DNA from: Candidatus Opimibacter skivensis
GTDB taxonomy: Bacteria > Bacteroidota > Bacteroidia > Chitinophagales > Saprospiraceae
Length of the DNA stretch: 64,000 nucleotides
Direction: 5' to 3'
Assembly: GCA_016722045.1 (NCBI GenBank)
Contig: JADKGY010000025.1
Span: forward strand, 45,775 to 109,774
The notes beneath the pieces were generated by a model. The model was not told the DNA's origin, made no database searches, and worked only from the letters and a program-made list of their open reading frames with translations. The translations under genes and the position numbers were made by a program. Positions 18,723 through 28,196 of this stretch are shown here, piece by piece (positions within the stretch are counted from its first letter, which is position 1; the number at the start of each line of letters is the position of its first letter).

Positions 18723-19091
18723 TCATAGGCGCTCATCGACTTCTCTGAGGCTTTCCTGATCAACCGGGCCGATCCATGACTCAAGCGTACGTCGTGCAGA
18801 AAGGCGGACGTCCTCGTTGATATAGGCTGCGATGAGCACAAGTCCGTAGAGCATCACACCCATATCATCTGTATATCCGATGATAGGTGTAAGATCAGGA
18901 ATCGCATCAATCGGGGCAAAGAGATATACGAATACCCCCATCACAATTCGTTTTGCCCATGCAGGTGTTTCGCTTCGCCGGAATGCATAGTACATCAGGA
19001 GAGCAGCATACAATAGAGAACTACTGATGTATTTGATCTTCTTTTGGAGTGAAGAGAATATGGTCGATGATAGCCTGGGTTCTTTTTTCAT
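18723..19091 (-). CDS. DUF1232 (YkvA-type) membrane protein
   Basis: 122 residues. Contains the YkvA/DUF1232 signature: a first helix (SSLLYAALLMYYAF), then a hydrophobic segment with the hallmark APIDAIPDLTPIIGYTDD, then a second helix (VMLYGLVLIAAYI). The C-terminus is short and charged. The family is small and widespread with no established biochemical role. The start at 19091 is the first Met in frame. Confidence 0.8.
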   Translation of the reverse strand: MKKEPRLSSTIFSSLQKKIKYISSSLLYAALLMYYAFRRSETPAWAKRIVMGVFVYLFAPIDAIPDLTPIIGYTDDMGVMLYGLVLIAAYINEDVRLSARRTLESWIGPVDQESLREVDERL

Positions 19092-19428
19092 GCGGTTAGA
19101 AGATGTTTGAAATGATCATTTAGAGGAAGTGAAAAGTAAAAAAAGGGCCGGAAAAAAATTGGATCACTTTTTGTAATTTCTATTTCATCGTATGCTGTCA
19201 AAGTTAGATCGCGCACGCGTAATAAAAAAAAATTCAAATATTTTAAAAAAAATATATACATAATAAATAAAATATGTAATTTTGTCAGGTAAAATGATTG
19301 GATCAATCCATATACTTCCGCTCAACGCATCTCCACGCAAAATAATTCTATCTCTCACGACGACCTTGATGATAGCGGGTCAGGTCAGTAGAGAGAACTA
19401 AATCTGCAAACTTAATCTCAATATTCAT
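19092..19428. other. Intergenic gap upstream of the histone-like gene
   Basis: No supported gene; a low-complexity minus-strand frame here is not convincing. A TAATTTTG at 19277-19284 matches the Bacteroidota -7 box on the plus strand and could start a ~140-base 5' UTR for the histone-like gene at 19429. No good -33 box is seen. Confidence 0.4.
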
Positions 19429-19749
19429 ATGGCTAAATCAGCAAAGAAGGCAGCACCTAAGAAGGCTGCAAAGAAGGCAGCTCCAAGAAAGGCTGCTAAA
19501 AAAGCAGCTCCAAGAAAAGCCGCTAAAAAAGCAGCTCCAAGAAAGGCTGCTAAAAAAGCAGCTCCAAGAAAGGCTGCTAAAAAAGCAGCTCCAAGAAAAG
19601 CTGCTAAGAAAGCGTCTGCTAAAAAGACTTCTGTGAAGGCTAAAGTGATGCCAGCTGCAAAAGCAGCTCCATCAAAGAAAGCTCCAGCAAAGAAAGCAGC
19701 TAAAAAAGCAGCACCTAAAAAGGCAGCTAAGAAAGCAGCTAAGAAGTAA
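19429..19749 (+). CDS. Histone H1-like Lys/Ala-rich repeat protein
   Basis: 106 residues composed almost wholly of Ala, Lys, Pro and Arg. The core is five tandem copies of a 9-residue unit (AAPRKAAKK) encoded by a 27-base DNA repeat at 19477-19611, flanked by AAPKK/AAKK variants and a short spacer with SVKAKVMP. Composition and periodicity match the C-terminal tail of eukaryotic histone H1 and bacterial H1-like proteins (AlgP, HctB, BpH1 types), so it probably binds and compacts DNA through charge. A strong terminator follows, so it is a single-gene unit. A repeat this regular is prone to copy-number change between strains. Confidence 0.8.
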   Translation: MAKSAKKAAPKKAAKKAAPRKAAKKAAPRKAAKKAAPRKAAKKAAPRKAAKKAAPRKAAKKASAKKTSVKAKVMPAAKAAPSKKAPAKKAAKKAAPKKAAKKAAKK

Positions 19750-19839
19750 GCTAGCGCAACCTACTTTTGCCACTTTAGGCAACGGGATCCCTGGAGAAAG
19801 TTTTTTTCTTTACACCCGAACGTACATCAAGAGAGAATT

Positions 19840-19876
19840 AAGAGCGTTGACGACAGTCGACGCTCTTTTCTTTTTA
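19840..19876 (+). terminator. Rho-independent terminator after the histone-like gene
   Basis: Arms 19840-19851 and 19856-19867 pair over 12 positions with one wobble, 4-base loop, followed by TTTTCTTTTT. It lies 90 bases after the histone-like gene and just before the end of the convergent gene at 19878. Confidence 0.85.
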
Positions 19877-19877
19877 C

Positions 19878-20447
19878 TCACACCGTGAGCGATCGATGCT
19901 CAAGAAGACGTGTCACTTCTTCACCCTGCTGCGTTCCCAGCAATATTTTTTTTCCATTTTTCAACACCATCTGTATACCCTGGTTCCCCTTTGCAATATA
20001 GGCCCAGCCACTTCTACCGTATCGTATGCCCCATCCTCCATACTCCAGCAAGGGAGAATACTTGCGCACATAGATCTGATCTATTTCATCCCATCGAATG
20101 GTTTTATTTTTCCATTGAAATGGGTTTGCGTGATAATGCACACCCTCACTATCAATCTTTGTATAAAGTTTGAATGAAGCCATCAATGTCATAGAAGACA
20201 CGAGGACTGCCCCCGCAAGTAACATGATCAGTCCCCATTGTCCCGCCATGACCAATGAAACAAAAACACCAAGCGTCACGACACCCAGTAATAACCATAC
20301 CCAGGCCTGGTCAAAATTTTGTTCCTCAGCGAAAACTTCTTCTGTATCAGCCGGCAACGTAACCCGATTATCTTCCTGAAGTACCTTTAAGGATTCATCA
20401 TATTTGTATTTTTCTTCCGGAGAAGAGAACTGTGGAAATGATAACAT
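19878..20447 (-). CDS. Two-helix membrane protein with PH-like domain
   Basis: 189 residues. A charged cytoplasmic N-terminus (about 1-45) is followed by two adjacent membrane helices (about 48-92). A soluble C-terminal part has the pattern of a bacterial PH-like fold (KIDSEGVHYHANPF, TIRWDEIDQIYVRKYSP, GIQMVLKNGKKILLGTQ). No named function recognised. Convergent with the histone-like gene and divergent from the DinB-type gene. Confidence 0.65.
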   Translation of the reverse strand: MLSFPQFSSPEEKYKYDESLKVLQEDNRVTLPADTEEVFAEEQNFDQAWVWLLLGVVTLGVFVSLVMAGQWGLIMLLAGAVLVSSMTLMASFKLYTKIDSEGVHYHANPFQWKNKTIRWDEIDQIYVRKYSPLLEYGGWGIRYGRSGWAYIAKGNQGIQMVLKNGKKILLGTQQGEEVTRLLEHRSLTV

Positions 20448-20500
20448 TGGGAAATTCTTTTTTATAATCTCCGTATTGGAGATTTAAATTTAGTCATTGT

Positions 20501-21052
20501 ATGGCCATCAACTATCAAAAAATTAATATCCAGCTCGAACGGTTGGATCAAAAAAAACAGGAATTGATGAATATAATTCACTCCCTTCCTCCTGAAAAGT
20601 ATCAACGGAATCCTGACCCCGGGACCTGGTCTGTCGGTCAGGTTGCCAATCATCTATATCTGAGCGAACGTCTTTCCCTGGCCTATCTGAATAAAAAAAT
20701 GTCCTATATCGATACGATTCCACCTTTCAGCATCAAATCATGGTGGGCTCTTTATTCCGTTAATTTCATTTTGTGGTCACCTTTTAAGATAAAAGCACCA
20801 CCGGCTATCAATATGTGGAAGGATATTGAAATTCTTTCACCGGATGATCTTGACTCAAAATGGACCATGGTAAGAAGAGATTTGGCAGCATTCATCACTC
20901 AACATCAGCCCAACTTCCATAGCCATCTGGTCTTTAATCATCCAATCTCCGGAAGAATGACGATGACACAAATGCTGATCTTTTTCAACCATCACTTTGC
21001 ACACCATCTTCGACAGATCCATCGTGTGGTCAGAGAAATCAGCCGATCGTGA
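20501..21052 (+). CDS. DinB-superfamily protein
   Basis: 183 residues. The N-terminal helix leads to PDPGTWSVGQVANHLYLSER, the typical first helix and metal-site histidine of DinB_2/YfiT-like four-helix-bundle proteins. The C-terminal helix has FFNHHFAHHLRQIHRV, with further candidate ligands. Family members are often metal-dependent thiol transferases or of unknown role; no reaction can be named here. The TAAATTTA about 10 bases before the ATG resembles a -7 box. Confidence 0.75.
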   Translation: MAINYQKINIQLERLDQKKQELMNIIHSLPPEKYQRNPDPGTWSVGQVANHLYLSERLSLAYLNKKMSYIDTIPPFSIKSWWALYSVNFILWSPFKIKAPPAINMWKDIEILSPDDLDSKWTMVRRDLAAFITQHQPNFHSHLVFNHPISGRMTMTQMLIFFNHHFAHHLRQIHRVVREISRS

Positions 21053-21135
21053 GTTGATCACATTTCAAATAGAGGACTTATGACAGCTGTCTACCCGCAG
21101 TAAATTGCTTAACGGGCCCGCCTGAGAATATTAGA

Positions 21136-21143
21136 TAACTTTG
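21136..21143 (+). promoter_or_regulatory. -7 promoter box of the hydrogenase-related operon (TAACTTTG)
   Basis: Exact match to TAnnTTTG, 20 bases before the first gene of the seven-gene operon at 21164. No convincing -33 element at the usual distance. Confidence 0.5.
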
Positions 21144-21163
21144 TCCCGGAATAATTATTAATT

Positions 21164-23158
21164 ATGAGCCTTGAGATTGTGATCTGGTGTGCTTTGATAG
21201 CTGCTGGAATATCATGTCTCACAATTCCCTTTTTACCATCCAGGTTCAAATCTTCGGCTGCATTTATTTTTGTTTTGTGCATCGCCATCGCTTCCTCGAT
21301 TCCTTCCATCTCCGTTTTGACCGGCAGTCCGATTGAAATGATATTTCATGGATCAGGTGTATTTGGAAATATACCAGTCCGCATTGATGCGCTTTCAGCC
21401 TGGTTTATTCTGATTGTAAATTTCACCTGCATCTCGGGTGCATTGTATGGCATAGGGTATATGAAACCTTACGAAGACCAGAAAAGTAATACTTCCCTCC
21501 ATTGGATTCTTTTTGTTGTCTTCCAGGTATCCATGATTTCGGTTTGTGTCCTTCACAACAGCTTAGCTTTCTTAATCGCATGGGAAATCATGTCTATCTC
21601 ATCAGCCTTACTCGTCATCTTTGAACATCACAAGTCAGATACCTTAAAGGCGGGCATGAACTATCTGGTTCAAATGCATATTGGGGTTGTTTTCCTGAGC
21701 ATAGCATTTATCTGGATTTATTTTTCGGAAGGCTCGTTTGAATTTGAAAAGATCGCATCCTTCTTTGCACATCATCCTCCGGCCCTACTTTTTTTACTTT
21801 TTTTCGTTGGTTTTGGAATTAAATCCGGCTTTATTCCTCTGCATACATGGTTGCCGTATGCACATCCTGCTGCCCCCGCGCATGTGTCAGGGGTAATGTC
21901 AGGTGTAATTGTGAAAATGGGGATTTACGGTCTTCTGCGCATTGTGTTTTATCTCTATTCGGATTTAGTATTCCTTGGCGAATCTGTTTTGATATTATCT
22001 GTGTTGACATCATTTTACGGTATTCTGAATGCGGCGGTGGTACGCGACTTCAAACGAATGCTGGCGTTCTGTACCATAGAAAACATCGGGATTATCGGCA
22101 TGGGTATCGGAATTGGAATGATTGGGAAGGGAATTAATAACCCATACCTGATGCTTTTGGGTTTTACAGGGGCACTATTGCATACACTGAACCACTCCCT
22201 TTATAAATCACTTCTTTTTTTTACAGCAGGTAACCTATATCAGAAACTACATACCAGGAACATGGAACATTTGGGCGGGCTCATCAAAAAAATGCCGTCT
22301 ACTGGCTTTTTCTTTTTGTGTGGCGCACTGGCTATCGGCGGCCTGCCACCATTCAATGGATTTATTTCGGAATTCCTGATATACTCCGGATTAGTTGAAG
22401 GGATAAAATCAGATAATGTCCAGTTCAGTGCCATGATGATGTTGTGTATTGTGGGTTTGGCCCTGGTAGGTGGTATATCTCTGCTCACATTTACAAAATC
22501 GTTTAGCGTTATTTTTTTAGGGACACCAAGAACAGAATTAGAACACCATCCGGAAGAGGTCTCCCTGATCATGCGTATACCCTTATTCCTGATTTTAGCT
22601 GCGATTGTTATCATCGGTATTTTTCCAAATGCGGTTTTTATTCCCGCACTCTCGATCGTATCCGGCCTTAATGGCGTTCATTCATTCCCGGATGAAATAA
22701 TGACAGTGAGTCCGCTATTGGCAATAATAGGAAGAGTTTCCTTAATGCTGATTTTGTTTATAGCCCTCATTTATTACGTCCGTTCAACTATAACAGCATC
22801 AAAGTCCTCGGTATATCTTCCTACATGGGGATGTGGCTATGGGTCTCCAAATGGGAGAATGCAATACACCGCTAAGTCATTTTCAAAAAGCTTCGCGAAA
22901 TTATTTAGCTTTATTGTAATGGAAAAAAAGAAATACCATGAGATAGACGTAAAAACTATATTCCCCCAGTCAAGGACATTTCATTCCAACTACCTGGAGT
23001 TTTTCGAAAAAAATATTCTGGATCCCGTCGACAACAGAATTTTGGCCTTCATGAATTATTTTACATTCATTCATAATGGGAGGCTTCAGGTATATATCCT
23101 CTATGGATTCTTTTTTATAGTCATATTGATAGCGGCTACATTTTTTAACCTCTTATAA
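21164..23158 (+). CDS. hyfB: HyfB/NuoL-like antiporter-type subunit, copy 1
   Basis: 664 residues with 14 or more membrane helices; first gene of a seven-gene operon. It belongs to the proton-antiporter-type subunits shared by complex I, Mrp antiporters and group 4 hydrogenases. Key residues are present: Glu in WEIMS (helix 5), Lys in FGIKSGFIPLHTWLP (helix 7), Lys in IVKMGIYG (helix 8) and Lys in HSLYKSLLFF. The cytoplasmic C-terminal part has the HyfB/HycC signature TWGCGY followed by MQYTAKSF. One base separates it from the next gene, a close paralogue. It should translocate protons or sodium if the complex is coupled. Confidence 0.88.
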   Translation: MSLEIVIWCALIAAGISCLTIPFLPSRFKSSAAFIFVLCIAIASSIPSISVLTGSPIEMIFHGSGVFGNIPVRIDALSAWFILIVNFTCISGALYGIGYMKPYEDQKSNTSLHWILFVVFQVSMISVCVLHNSLAFLIAWEIMSISSALLVIFEHHKSDTLKAGMNYLVQMHIGVVFLSIAFIWIYFSEGSFEFEKIASFFAHHPPALLFLLFFVGFGIKSGFIPLHTWLPYAHPAAPAHVSGVMSGVIVKMGIYGLLRIVFYLYSDLVFLGESVLILSVLTSFYGILNAAVVRDFKRMLAFCTIENIGIIGMGIGIGMIGKGINNPYLMLLGFTGALLHTLNHSLYKSLLFFTAGNLYQKLHTRNMEHLGGLIKKMPSTGFFFLCGALAIGGLPPFNGFISEFLIYSGLVEGIKSDNVQFSAMMMLCIVGLALVGGISLLTFTKSFSVIFLGTPRTELEHHPEEVSLIMRIPLFLILAAIVIIGIFPNAVFIPALSIVSGLNGVHSFPDEIMTVSPLLAIIGRVSLMLILFIALIYYVRSTITASKSSVYLPTWGCGYGSPNGRMQYTAKSFSKSFAKLFSFIVMEKKKYHEIDVKTIFPQSRTFHSNYLEFFEKNILDPVDNRILAFMNYFTFIHNGRLQVYILYGFFFIVILIAATFFNLL

Positions 23159-23159
23159 A

Positions 23160-25187
23160 ATGAATGTGATCTCCGCCATCATCATTATCACCATCTTTTC
23201 AACCTTACTGTTGACAATGGTGAATGAAGGGTGGAAAGGAAATGTGGCACTTATCACAGTATTGGTCAATGGTGTGATAAGTTCATCTTTAGCTGTTCCT
23301 GCGCTACAGGGTGTCTTTTTTGATCAGGTGCTATATGGAGGGAATGTGATCGGGCAAATTCCGATCCGTGTAGATGCACTTTCAGGCTGGTTTATTTTAG
23401 TCATGAATTTTACAGTCGTCACGGGAGTGCTATACGGCAGGCAGTACATGAAGCATTACGAAAATCAGTCTGCTAATCTAACCCTGCATTTTGCAAGCTA
23501 CATGATCAATCACGTTGCGATGATTGGGATTTATTGCATTCAAAATTCATTTGCTTTCCTATGTGTTTGGGAATTGATGGCTATTTCAGCCTTCCTCCTG
23601 ATCATCTTTGAGCATCACAAAATCGAAACACTTAAAGCGGGAATCAATTACCTTATCCAATCCCATATATGCATTATGTTTCTGACGTTTGGATTCATTT
23701 GGGTGAATTCCTTTACCGGTTCTTTTGATTTTAATGCGATTACAGCGTACACTTCATCCGTGAGTCCTGCTGTAAGTTTCACTCTATTTTTATGTTTTTT
23801 TATCGCTTTTGCCATTAAAGCAGGGTTCGTTCCTTTTCACACATGGCTTCCATACGCTCATCCGGTTGCCCCCGCTCATGTTTCAGGAATGATGTCGGGT
23901 GTCATTATTAAACTTGGCATTTATGGTATCCTCCGTGTGCTGCTGTTGATCAAAGGTGATTTTATGACGATGGGGTATTTTATTCTCGTCATCTCCGTGA
24001 TTACAGGTGTATATGGGGTGATGCTGGCCATCATCCAACACAACCTTAAAAAGTTGCTGGCCTATCACAGCATTGAAAATATTGGAATCATCGGAATCGG
24101 TATTGGCTTAGGATGCGTCGGGTTAGGCTTGAACAATCCGTTCCTGGCATTTGCGGGTTTTGCAGGTGCAATGCTGCACACACTTAACCATTCACTTTTC
24201 AAATCACTTTTGTTTTATGTTGCAGGAACAGTTTATCAGGCTACGCATACGCTGGACATTGAAAAACTAGGTGGGTTGATAAAAAAAATGCCGCAAACTT
24301 CCACCTTGTTTTTGGTGGGTGCATTGGCCATATGCGGGCTTCCGCCGTTTAATGGTTTCATTTCCGAATTTCTTATTTATTCCGGTTTATTCAAGGGGAT
24401 TTCAACAGGCTCTTTTTTTTCTACGTCCTTTCTTGTTCCATCAGTCTTTGGCCTGGCCATCATAGGCGGAATGGCGATGCTTTGTTTTACAAAAGCTTTT
24501 GGAATTGTTTTTCTGGGCAAAGAACGTCATCTTCTTCCGACACTTATCCGGGAAGCTGAATTTCAAAAACTTTTCCCGAAATATTTAATCGGGGCCATGA
24601 TTATCATCATCGGACTTTTGCCGCAGGTTTTTGTCAAACTTGTGACCATGCCCGTTTCCCTGTTTCTGAACGAATACAATTTATCTGATCAACCCATTGA
24701 ATTCAGTAGGATACTTCAGTGGGTCAGCATGGCTGCTGTTTTATTTATTCTTTTATGCCTGGTCATGCTATTGATAAAAAAAGTTGTAACCAAATCTGCC
24801 GAAATAGATGTAGCGCCGACATGGGCATGCGGCTATGCGTTACCTTCACCCAGGCAACAGTTTACAGCTAATTCATTCGTCCGGCCCTTTCGCAAGTTGA
24901 TACTTCCACTCCTTATGATGAATAAGAAAGAAGGTGAGATCAAAGGTGTTTTTCCGGGCGTGATGCATTCCGAAACCCATCCTTATGATAAACTGGAAGC
25001 CACGCTGATCGACCTTCCATTGATGCATCTCAGAGGATTTATCGGGCGGTTCAAATTTCTGCAAAATGGAAATCCTCAGTTCTATATTCTTTATGGCGTG
25101 GTGTTTATTTTTTTCATCATCGCCTTGCCATTGTTCGTAAATGCGATAGTATATGTGATTGAATTGATAAAGGAGATTGGAAAATGA
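23160..25187 (+). CDS. hyfB: HyfB/NuoL-like antiporter-type subunit, copy 2
   Basis: 675 residues, clearly paralogous to copy 1 along its whole length. The key residues are kept: WELMA (Glu), FAIKAGFVPFHTWLP (Lys), IIKLGIYG (Lys), HSLFKSLLFY (Lys). The C-terminal TWACGY and QQFTANSF signature is also kept. Its last four bases overlap the start of the next gene, implying translational coupling. In E. coli Hyf the middle antiporter slot is filled by the smaller HyfD; here a second full HyfB-type protein appears to take it. Confidence 0.88.
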   Translation: MNVISAIIIITIFSTLLLTMVNEGWKGNVALITVLVNGVISSSLAVPALQGVFFDQVLYGGNVIGQIPIRVDALSGWFILVMNFTVVTGVLYGRQYMKHYENQSANLTLHFASYMINHVAMIGIYCIQNSFAFLCVWELMAISAFLLIIFEHHKIETLKAGINYLIQSHICIMFLTFGFIWVNSFTGSFDFNAITAYTSSVSPAVSFTLFLCFFIAFAIKAGFVPFHTWLPYAHPVAPAHVSGMMSGVIIKLGIYGILRVLLLIKGDFMTMGYFILVISVITGVYGVMLAIIQHNLKKLLAYHSIENIGIIGIGIGLGCVGLGLNNPFLAFAGFAGAMLHTLNHSLFKSLLFYVAGTVYQATHTLDIEKLGGLIKKMPQTSTLFLVGALAICGLPPFNGFISEFLIYSGLFKGISTGSFFSTSFLVPSVFGLAIIGGMAMLCFTKAFGIVFLGKERHLLPTLIREAEFQKLFPKYLIGAMIIIIGLLPQVFVKLVTMPVSLFLNEYNLSDQPIEFSRILQWVSMAAVLFILLCLVMLLIKKVVTKSAEIDVAPTWACGYALPSPRQQFTANSFVRPFRKLILPLLMMNKKEGEIKGVFPGVMHSETHPYDKLEATLIDLPLMHLRGFIGRFKFLQNGNPQFYILYGVVFIFFIIALPLFVNAIVYVIELIKEIGK

Positions 25188-26098
25188 ATATATTGAGTTT
25201 GATATTAATTCTTTGTGCCAGCCTTTTTTTTACAGGGATTGTGATACGTACAAAAAGTATCTTATCCGGTAGAAAAGGACCGGGGATTTTTCAGCCTTTA
25301 AAAGATATATGGCGTTTGTTCCGTAAAGGAGCTGTATACAGCCAGACGAGCAGCTATATTTTTCAAATAGCACCGAGCATTTATTTCGCTTCCGTGCTCA
25401 TAGCCATTTTTTTAATTCCTGTCGGGAATCATCCGGGTATAATTTCATTCAGAGGTGATTTTATTTTTTTTGCATACGTGCTTGCGCTCGGAAAATTTTT
25501 CATGATTATTTCTGCAATGGATACCGGGAGTAGTTTTTCAGGCATGGGAGCAAGCCGCGAGGCTTTGTATTCACTATTGGCAGAGCCTGCATTTTTTATT
25601 TTGATGGGTTCATTCGCCCTGCTTACCGGGTATTCCTCCTTTTACGAAATATTCAGCGCACTCCATTTCGGGTCCTCCATATCGTATGCGGTGGGCTTTC
25701 TTGCAGCAATAGTATTGGTGATCATAGCCCTCATCGAAAATAGCCGGATGCCAATAGACGATCCGAAAACACATCTTGAATTGACCATGATTCATGAGGT
25801 CATGATCCTTGACAATAGTGGATTTGATTTAGGCCTTATTCTCTATGCCACCAATCTCAAATTTGCCATGTATGGCGCATTGATTGCCAACTTCTTTCTC
25901 ACCCCGGGCTATGAATGGTACTATTCTATTCCGATTTTTATAGGTGTGCAATTTGTTTTCGCTATTACAGTTGGCATCATTGAATCCTTTATGGCAAGAT
26001 TCAGGATGAATCATAACCCTCAATATATATTCATGCTGACCTCTATATCCATTTTAATTTTTCTGGGCGTTCTACTTATTCTTGGGAAAATAGCCTGA
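25184..26098 (+). CDS. hyfC: HyfC/NuoH-like membrane subunit
   Basis: 304 residues with about eight membrane helices. This is the complex I ND1/NuoH-type subunit that couples the soluble arm to the membrane arm. The family signature is ENSRMPIDDPKTHLELTMIHE on the loop facing the soluble arm, with its conserved acidic residues intact, followed by LDNSGFDLGLILYA. GRKGPGIFQP near residue 30 is the other usual loop motif. It overlaps the preceding gene by four bases and is followed 17 bases later by the HyfE-like gene. Confidence 0.9.
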   Translation: MNILSLILILCASLFFTGIVIRTKSILSGRKGPGIFQPLKDIWRLFRKGAVYSQTSSYIFQIAPSIYFASVLIAIFLIPVGNHPGIISFRGDFIFFAYVLALGKFFMIISAMDTGSSFSGMGASREALYSLLAEPAFFILMGSFALLTGYSSFYEIFSALHFGSSISYAVGFLAAIVLVIIALIENSRMPIDDPKTHLELTMIHEVMILDNSGFDLGLILYATNLKFAMYGALIANFFLTPGYEWYYSIPIFIGVQFVFAITVGIIESFMARFRMNHNPQYIFMLTSISILIFLGVLLILGKIA

Positions 26099-26115
26099 AA
26101 TAAAACGAAATAATA

Positions 26116-26745
26116 ATGACTGACATTCTTTTGATCACATTTGCCATCTCACTCATCTTACTGGCCGTGGCCAATCGCTTAAGCAGTTATATTAAAATTC
26201 TTGCTTTTCAGGGAATCTTACTTTTTGGCATTGCTTTCATCGAACTTATTGAAATCAATTGGGTAAATCTTGTTTTTGTTTTATTAGAGACCATAGTCTT
26301 TAAAACAATAGCCATTCCTTACCTGCTTAATTATGTCGTTCGGAAAAATGAAATTACTCGTGATACCGAACCGTATTTACCGGATTTTGTATCTATTGTC
26401 CTTATTACCACCATTATACTTGGGTCCTTCCTGCTCACCAATACCATCCATGATCCCAACGTGCGGAAAATATTTCTTGTGGTGGCTTTGTCCGCGCTTT
26501 TTACAGGATTATACATTATTGTCACCCGCAGAAAAATTATAACACATGTCATGGGCTTCCTGGTGATCGAAAACGGCGTGTTTGTTTTATCCATAGCCGT
26601 AGGCAGTGTGATGCCCATGCTGGTGAACATTGGAATATTGCTGGACATATTTGCAAGTGTCTTCTTATTAGGAATATTTGCCAACAAAATAGGTGATGTG
26701 ATGAAGGAACAGGATGTTGAACAATTAAGTAATCTGAAAGACTGA
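26116..26745 (+). CDS. hyfE: HyfE-like membrane subunit
   Basis: 209 residues with about seven membrane helices, close to E. coli HyfE in length. It covers the roles of NuoJ/NuoK-type small subunits; its first half corresponds to a NuoK-like segment with buried Glu residues (FIELIEINW). The last residues are charged and cytoplasmic. One base separates it from the next gene. Identification rests on length, helix pattern, position in the operon and the VIENGVFVLS text typical of NuoK/HyfE proteins. Confidence 0.82.
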   Translation: MTDILLITFAISLILLAVANRLSSYIKILAFQGILLFGIAFIELIEINWVNLVFVLLETIVFKTIAIPYLLNYVVRKNEITRDTEPYLPDFVSIVLITTIILGSFLLTNTIHDPNVRKIFLVVALSALFTGLYIIVTRRKIITHVMGFLVIENGVFVLSIAVGSVMPMLVNIGILLDIFASVFLLGIFANKIGDVMKEQDVEQLSNLKD

Positions 26746-26746
26746 T

Positions 26747-28195
26747 ATGACACTATTTCAATCAGGCATGATAGGATACTACCTGGCAGGGGCTTTGGCA
26801 ATAAGCATCCTTTTGTTTTTTAACCGGAGCAACAGGATGAATTATTTCCTTACTATTTTATTTGTGGCTTTGCAATGTGGATTCACGTGGTATGCGTACA
26901 ATCACATGAATACGATTGAACTTATATATTTTACTCCGGATTCATTGGGTGTGCTCTTCTTAATTATCTTATGCGTTGTAAGCGTACCTGCTTTTTATCA
27001 CAGTCATATTTATTGCAATTCAAAACAGGAAAATGCCCGGCATCGGGGCATTTATTTTTCAGCAATGGTCGTATTACTTACCGCACTCAGTGCTGCCTAT
27101 TTATCCAATCACATAGCGATCACATGGATTTTTGTTGAAATTACAACCCTGAGCGCCTCAGCTTTGATTTATCACAGACGAAACAACCGATCACTTGAGG
27201 GTACATGGAAATATATTTTTGTTTGTTCTATCAGCATTACATTAGTATTTATCGGCATCCTTTTTCTTTCTGTGGCTGTTCAACAATCAGGGGGTACGGA
27301 TTTGTTCTATTCACAATTGTATCGAAAAGCCGGTGGAATGAATGTGTTTTGGCTTAAACTGGCATTCCTTTTCATCTTTACAGGATTTACATCCAAGGCT
27401 GGATTGGTACCTATGTACACTGCAGGTATTGATGCGAAGGATAAAGCACCATCTCCTGCCGGCGCCTTATTTGGCAGCGTATTGATGAATGTAGGATTCA
27501 TCGGTATCTTTCGTTTTTATCAGATTATCAGCCCTACATCCATTTTTCCGTGGGCCAATAAAATCATACTCATCACAGGATTTCTTTCTGTTTTCGTGGC
27601 TACAGTTTATATGCTTCGGGTTAAGAACCTCAAGCGCATGTTTGCTTATTCCAGCGTCGAACACATGGGTTTAATCATGGTCGGATTAGCCGTAGGTGGA
27701 ATAGGACGATATGCGGCTATTTTGCATTTGGTATTGCACTCCCTGGCCAAGCCAACATTTTTTTTCCAGATGGGACAGGTCTATCGGATTTATAAAAGCA
27801 AAAGCATTTATGATATTGGAGATTATTTCAAATACAATCTCAGCGGGGCCCTGGTTTTCCTGTTTGCCTTTTTCGTTGTCACAGCTATGCCGCCATCAGG
27901 GATGTTTGTAAGTGAATTTCTCATATTCCGATCTTTGTTTGAATCAGGACATATTGTGTTGCTTGTCATTATCTTATTATTGCTTACCATGATCATATGG
28001 GCATTTGGAAAGAATATCTTCAAAATGCTTTTTAGTAAGCCCATCAATTTTAATGATGAAAACCTTGAGAAAATAAATCCTGTGGAATCTATAAGTCAGT
28101 TCATTCTATTGGCCTTGGTTATTTATCTCGGATTAAATCCGCCAGAGGAATTTGTCAACATGATCAATGATATCATTTCTAATTTACCTACGTAA
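26747..28195 (+). CDS. hyfF: HyfF/NuoN-like antiporter-type subunit
   Basis: 482 residues with about 14 helices; third antiporter-type subunit of the operon. Visible functional residues: Glu in TWIFVEITTLSASALIY (helix 5), Lys in FTSKAGLVPMYTAG (helix 7), and Lys in HSLAKPTFFF. The position equivalent to the helix-8 Lys is in MNVGFIGIFR and is not Lys, as in several HyfF proteins. It ends one base before the ATG of the large-subunit gene. Confidence 0.86.
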   Translation: MTLFQSGMIGYYLAGALAISILLFFNRSNRMNYFLTILFVALQCGFTWYAYNHMNTIELIYFTPDSLGVLFLIILCVVSVPAFYHSHIYCNSKQENARHRGIYFSAMVVLLTALSAAYLSNHIAITWIFVEITTLSASALIYHRRNNRSLEGTWKYIFVCSISITLVFIGILFLSVAVQQSGGTDLFYSQLYRKAGGMNVFWLKLAFLFIFTGFTSKAGLVPMYTAGIDAKDKAPSPAGALFGSVLMNVGFIGIFRFYQIISPTSIFPWANKIILITGFLSVFVATVYMLRVKNLKRMFAYSSVEHMGLIMVGLAVGGIGRYAAILHLVLHSLAKPTFFFQMGQVYRIYKSKSIYDIGDYFKYNLSGALVFLFAFFVVTAMPPSGMFVSEFLIFRSLFESGHIVLLVIILLLLTMIIWAFGKNIFKMLFSKPINFNDENLEKINPVESISQFILLALVIYLGLNPPEEFVNMINDIISNLPT

Positions 28196-28196
28196 A

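Noticed and set aside
18584..18841. Minus-strand 85-codon frame between pepP and DUF1232
   Set aside because: It overlaps the coding end of the DUF1232 gene and reads through two palindromes; no recognisable protein.
19088..19306. Minus-strand 72-codon frame
   Set aside because: AT-rich low-complexity residues from an intergenic region; no promoter, no family.
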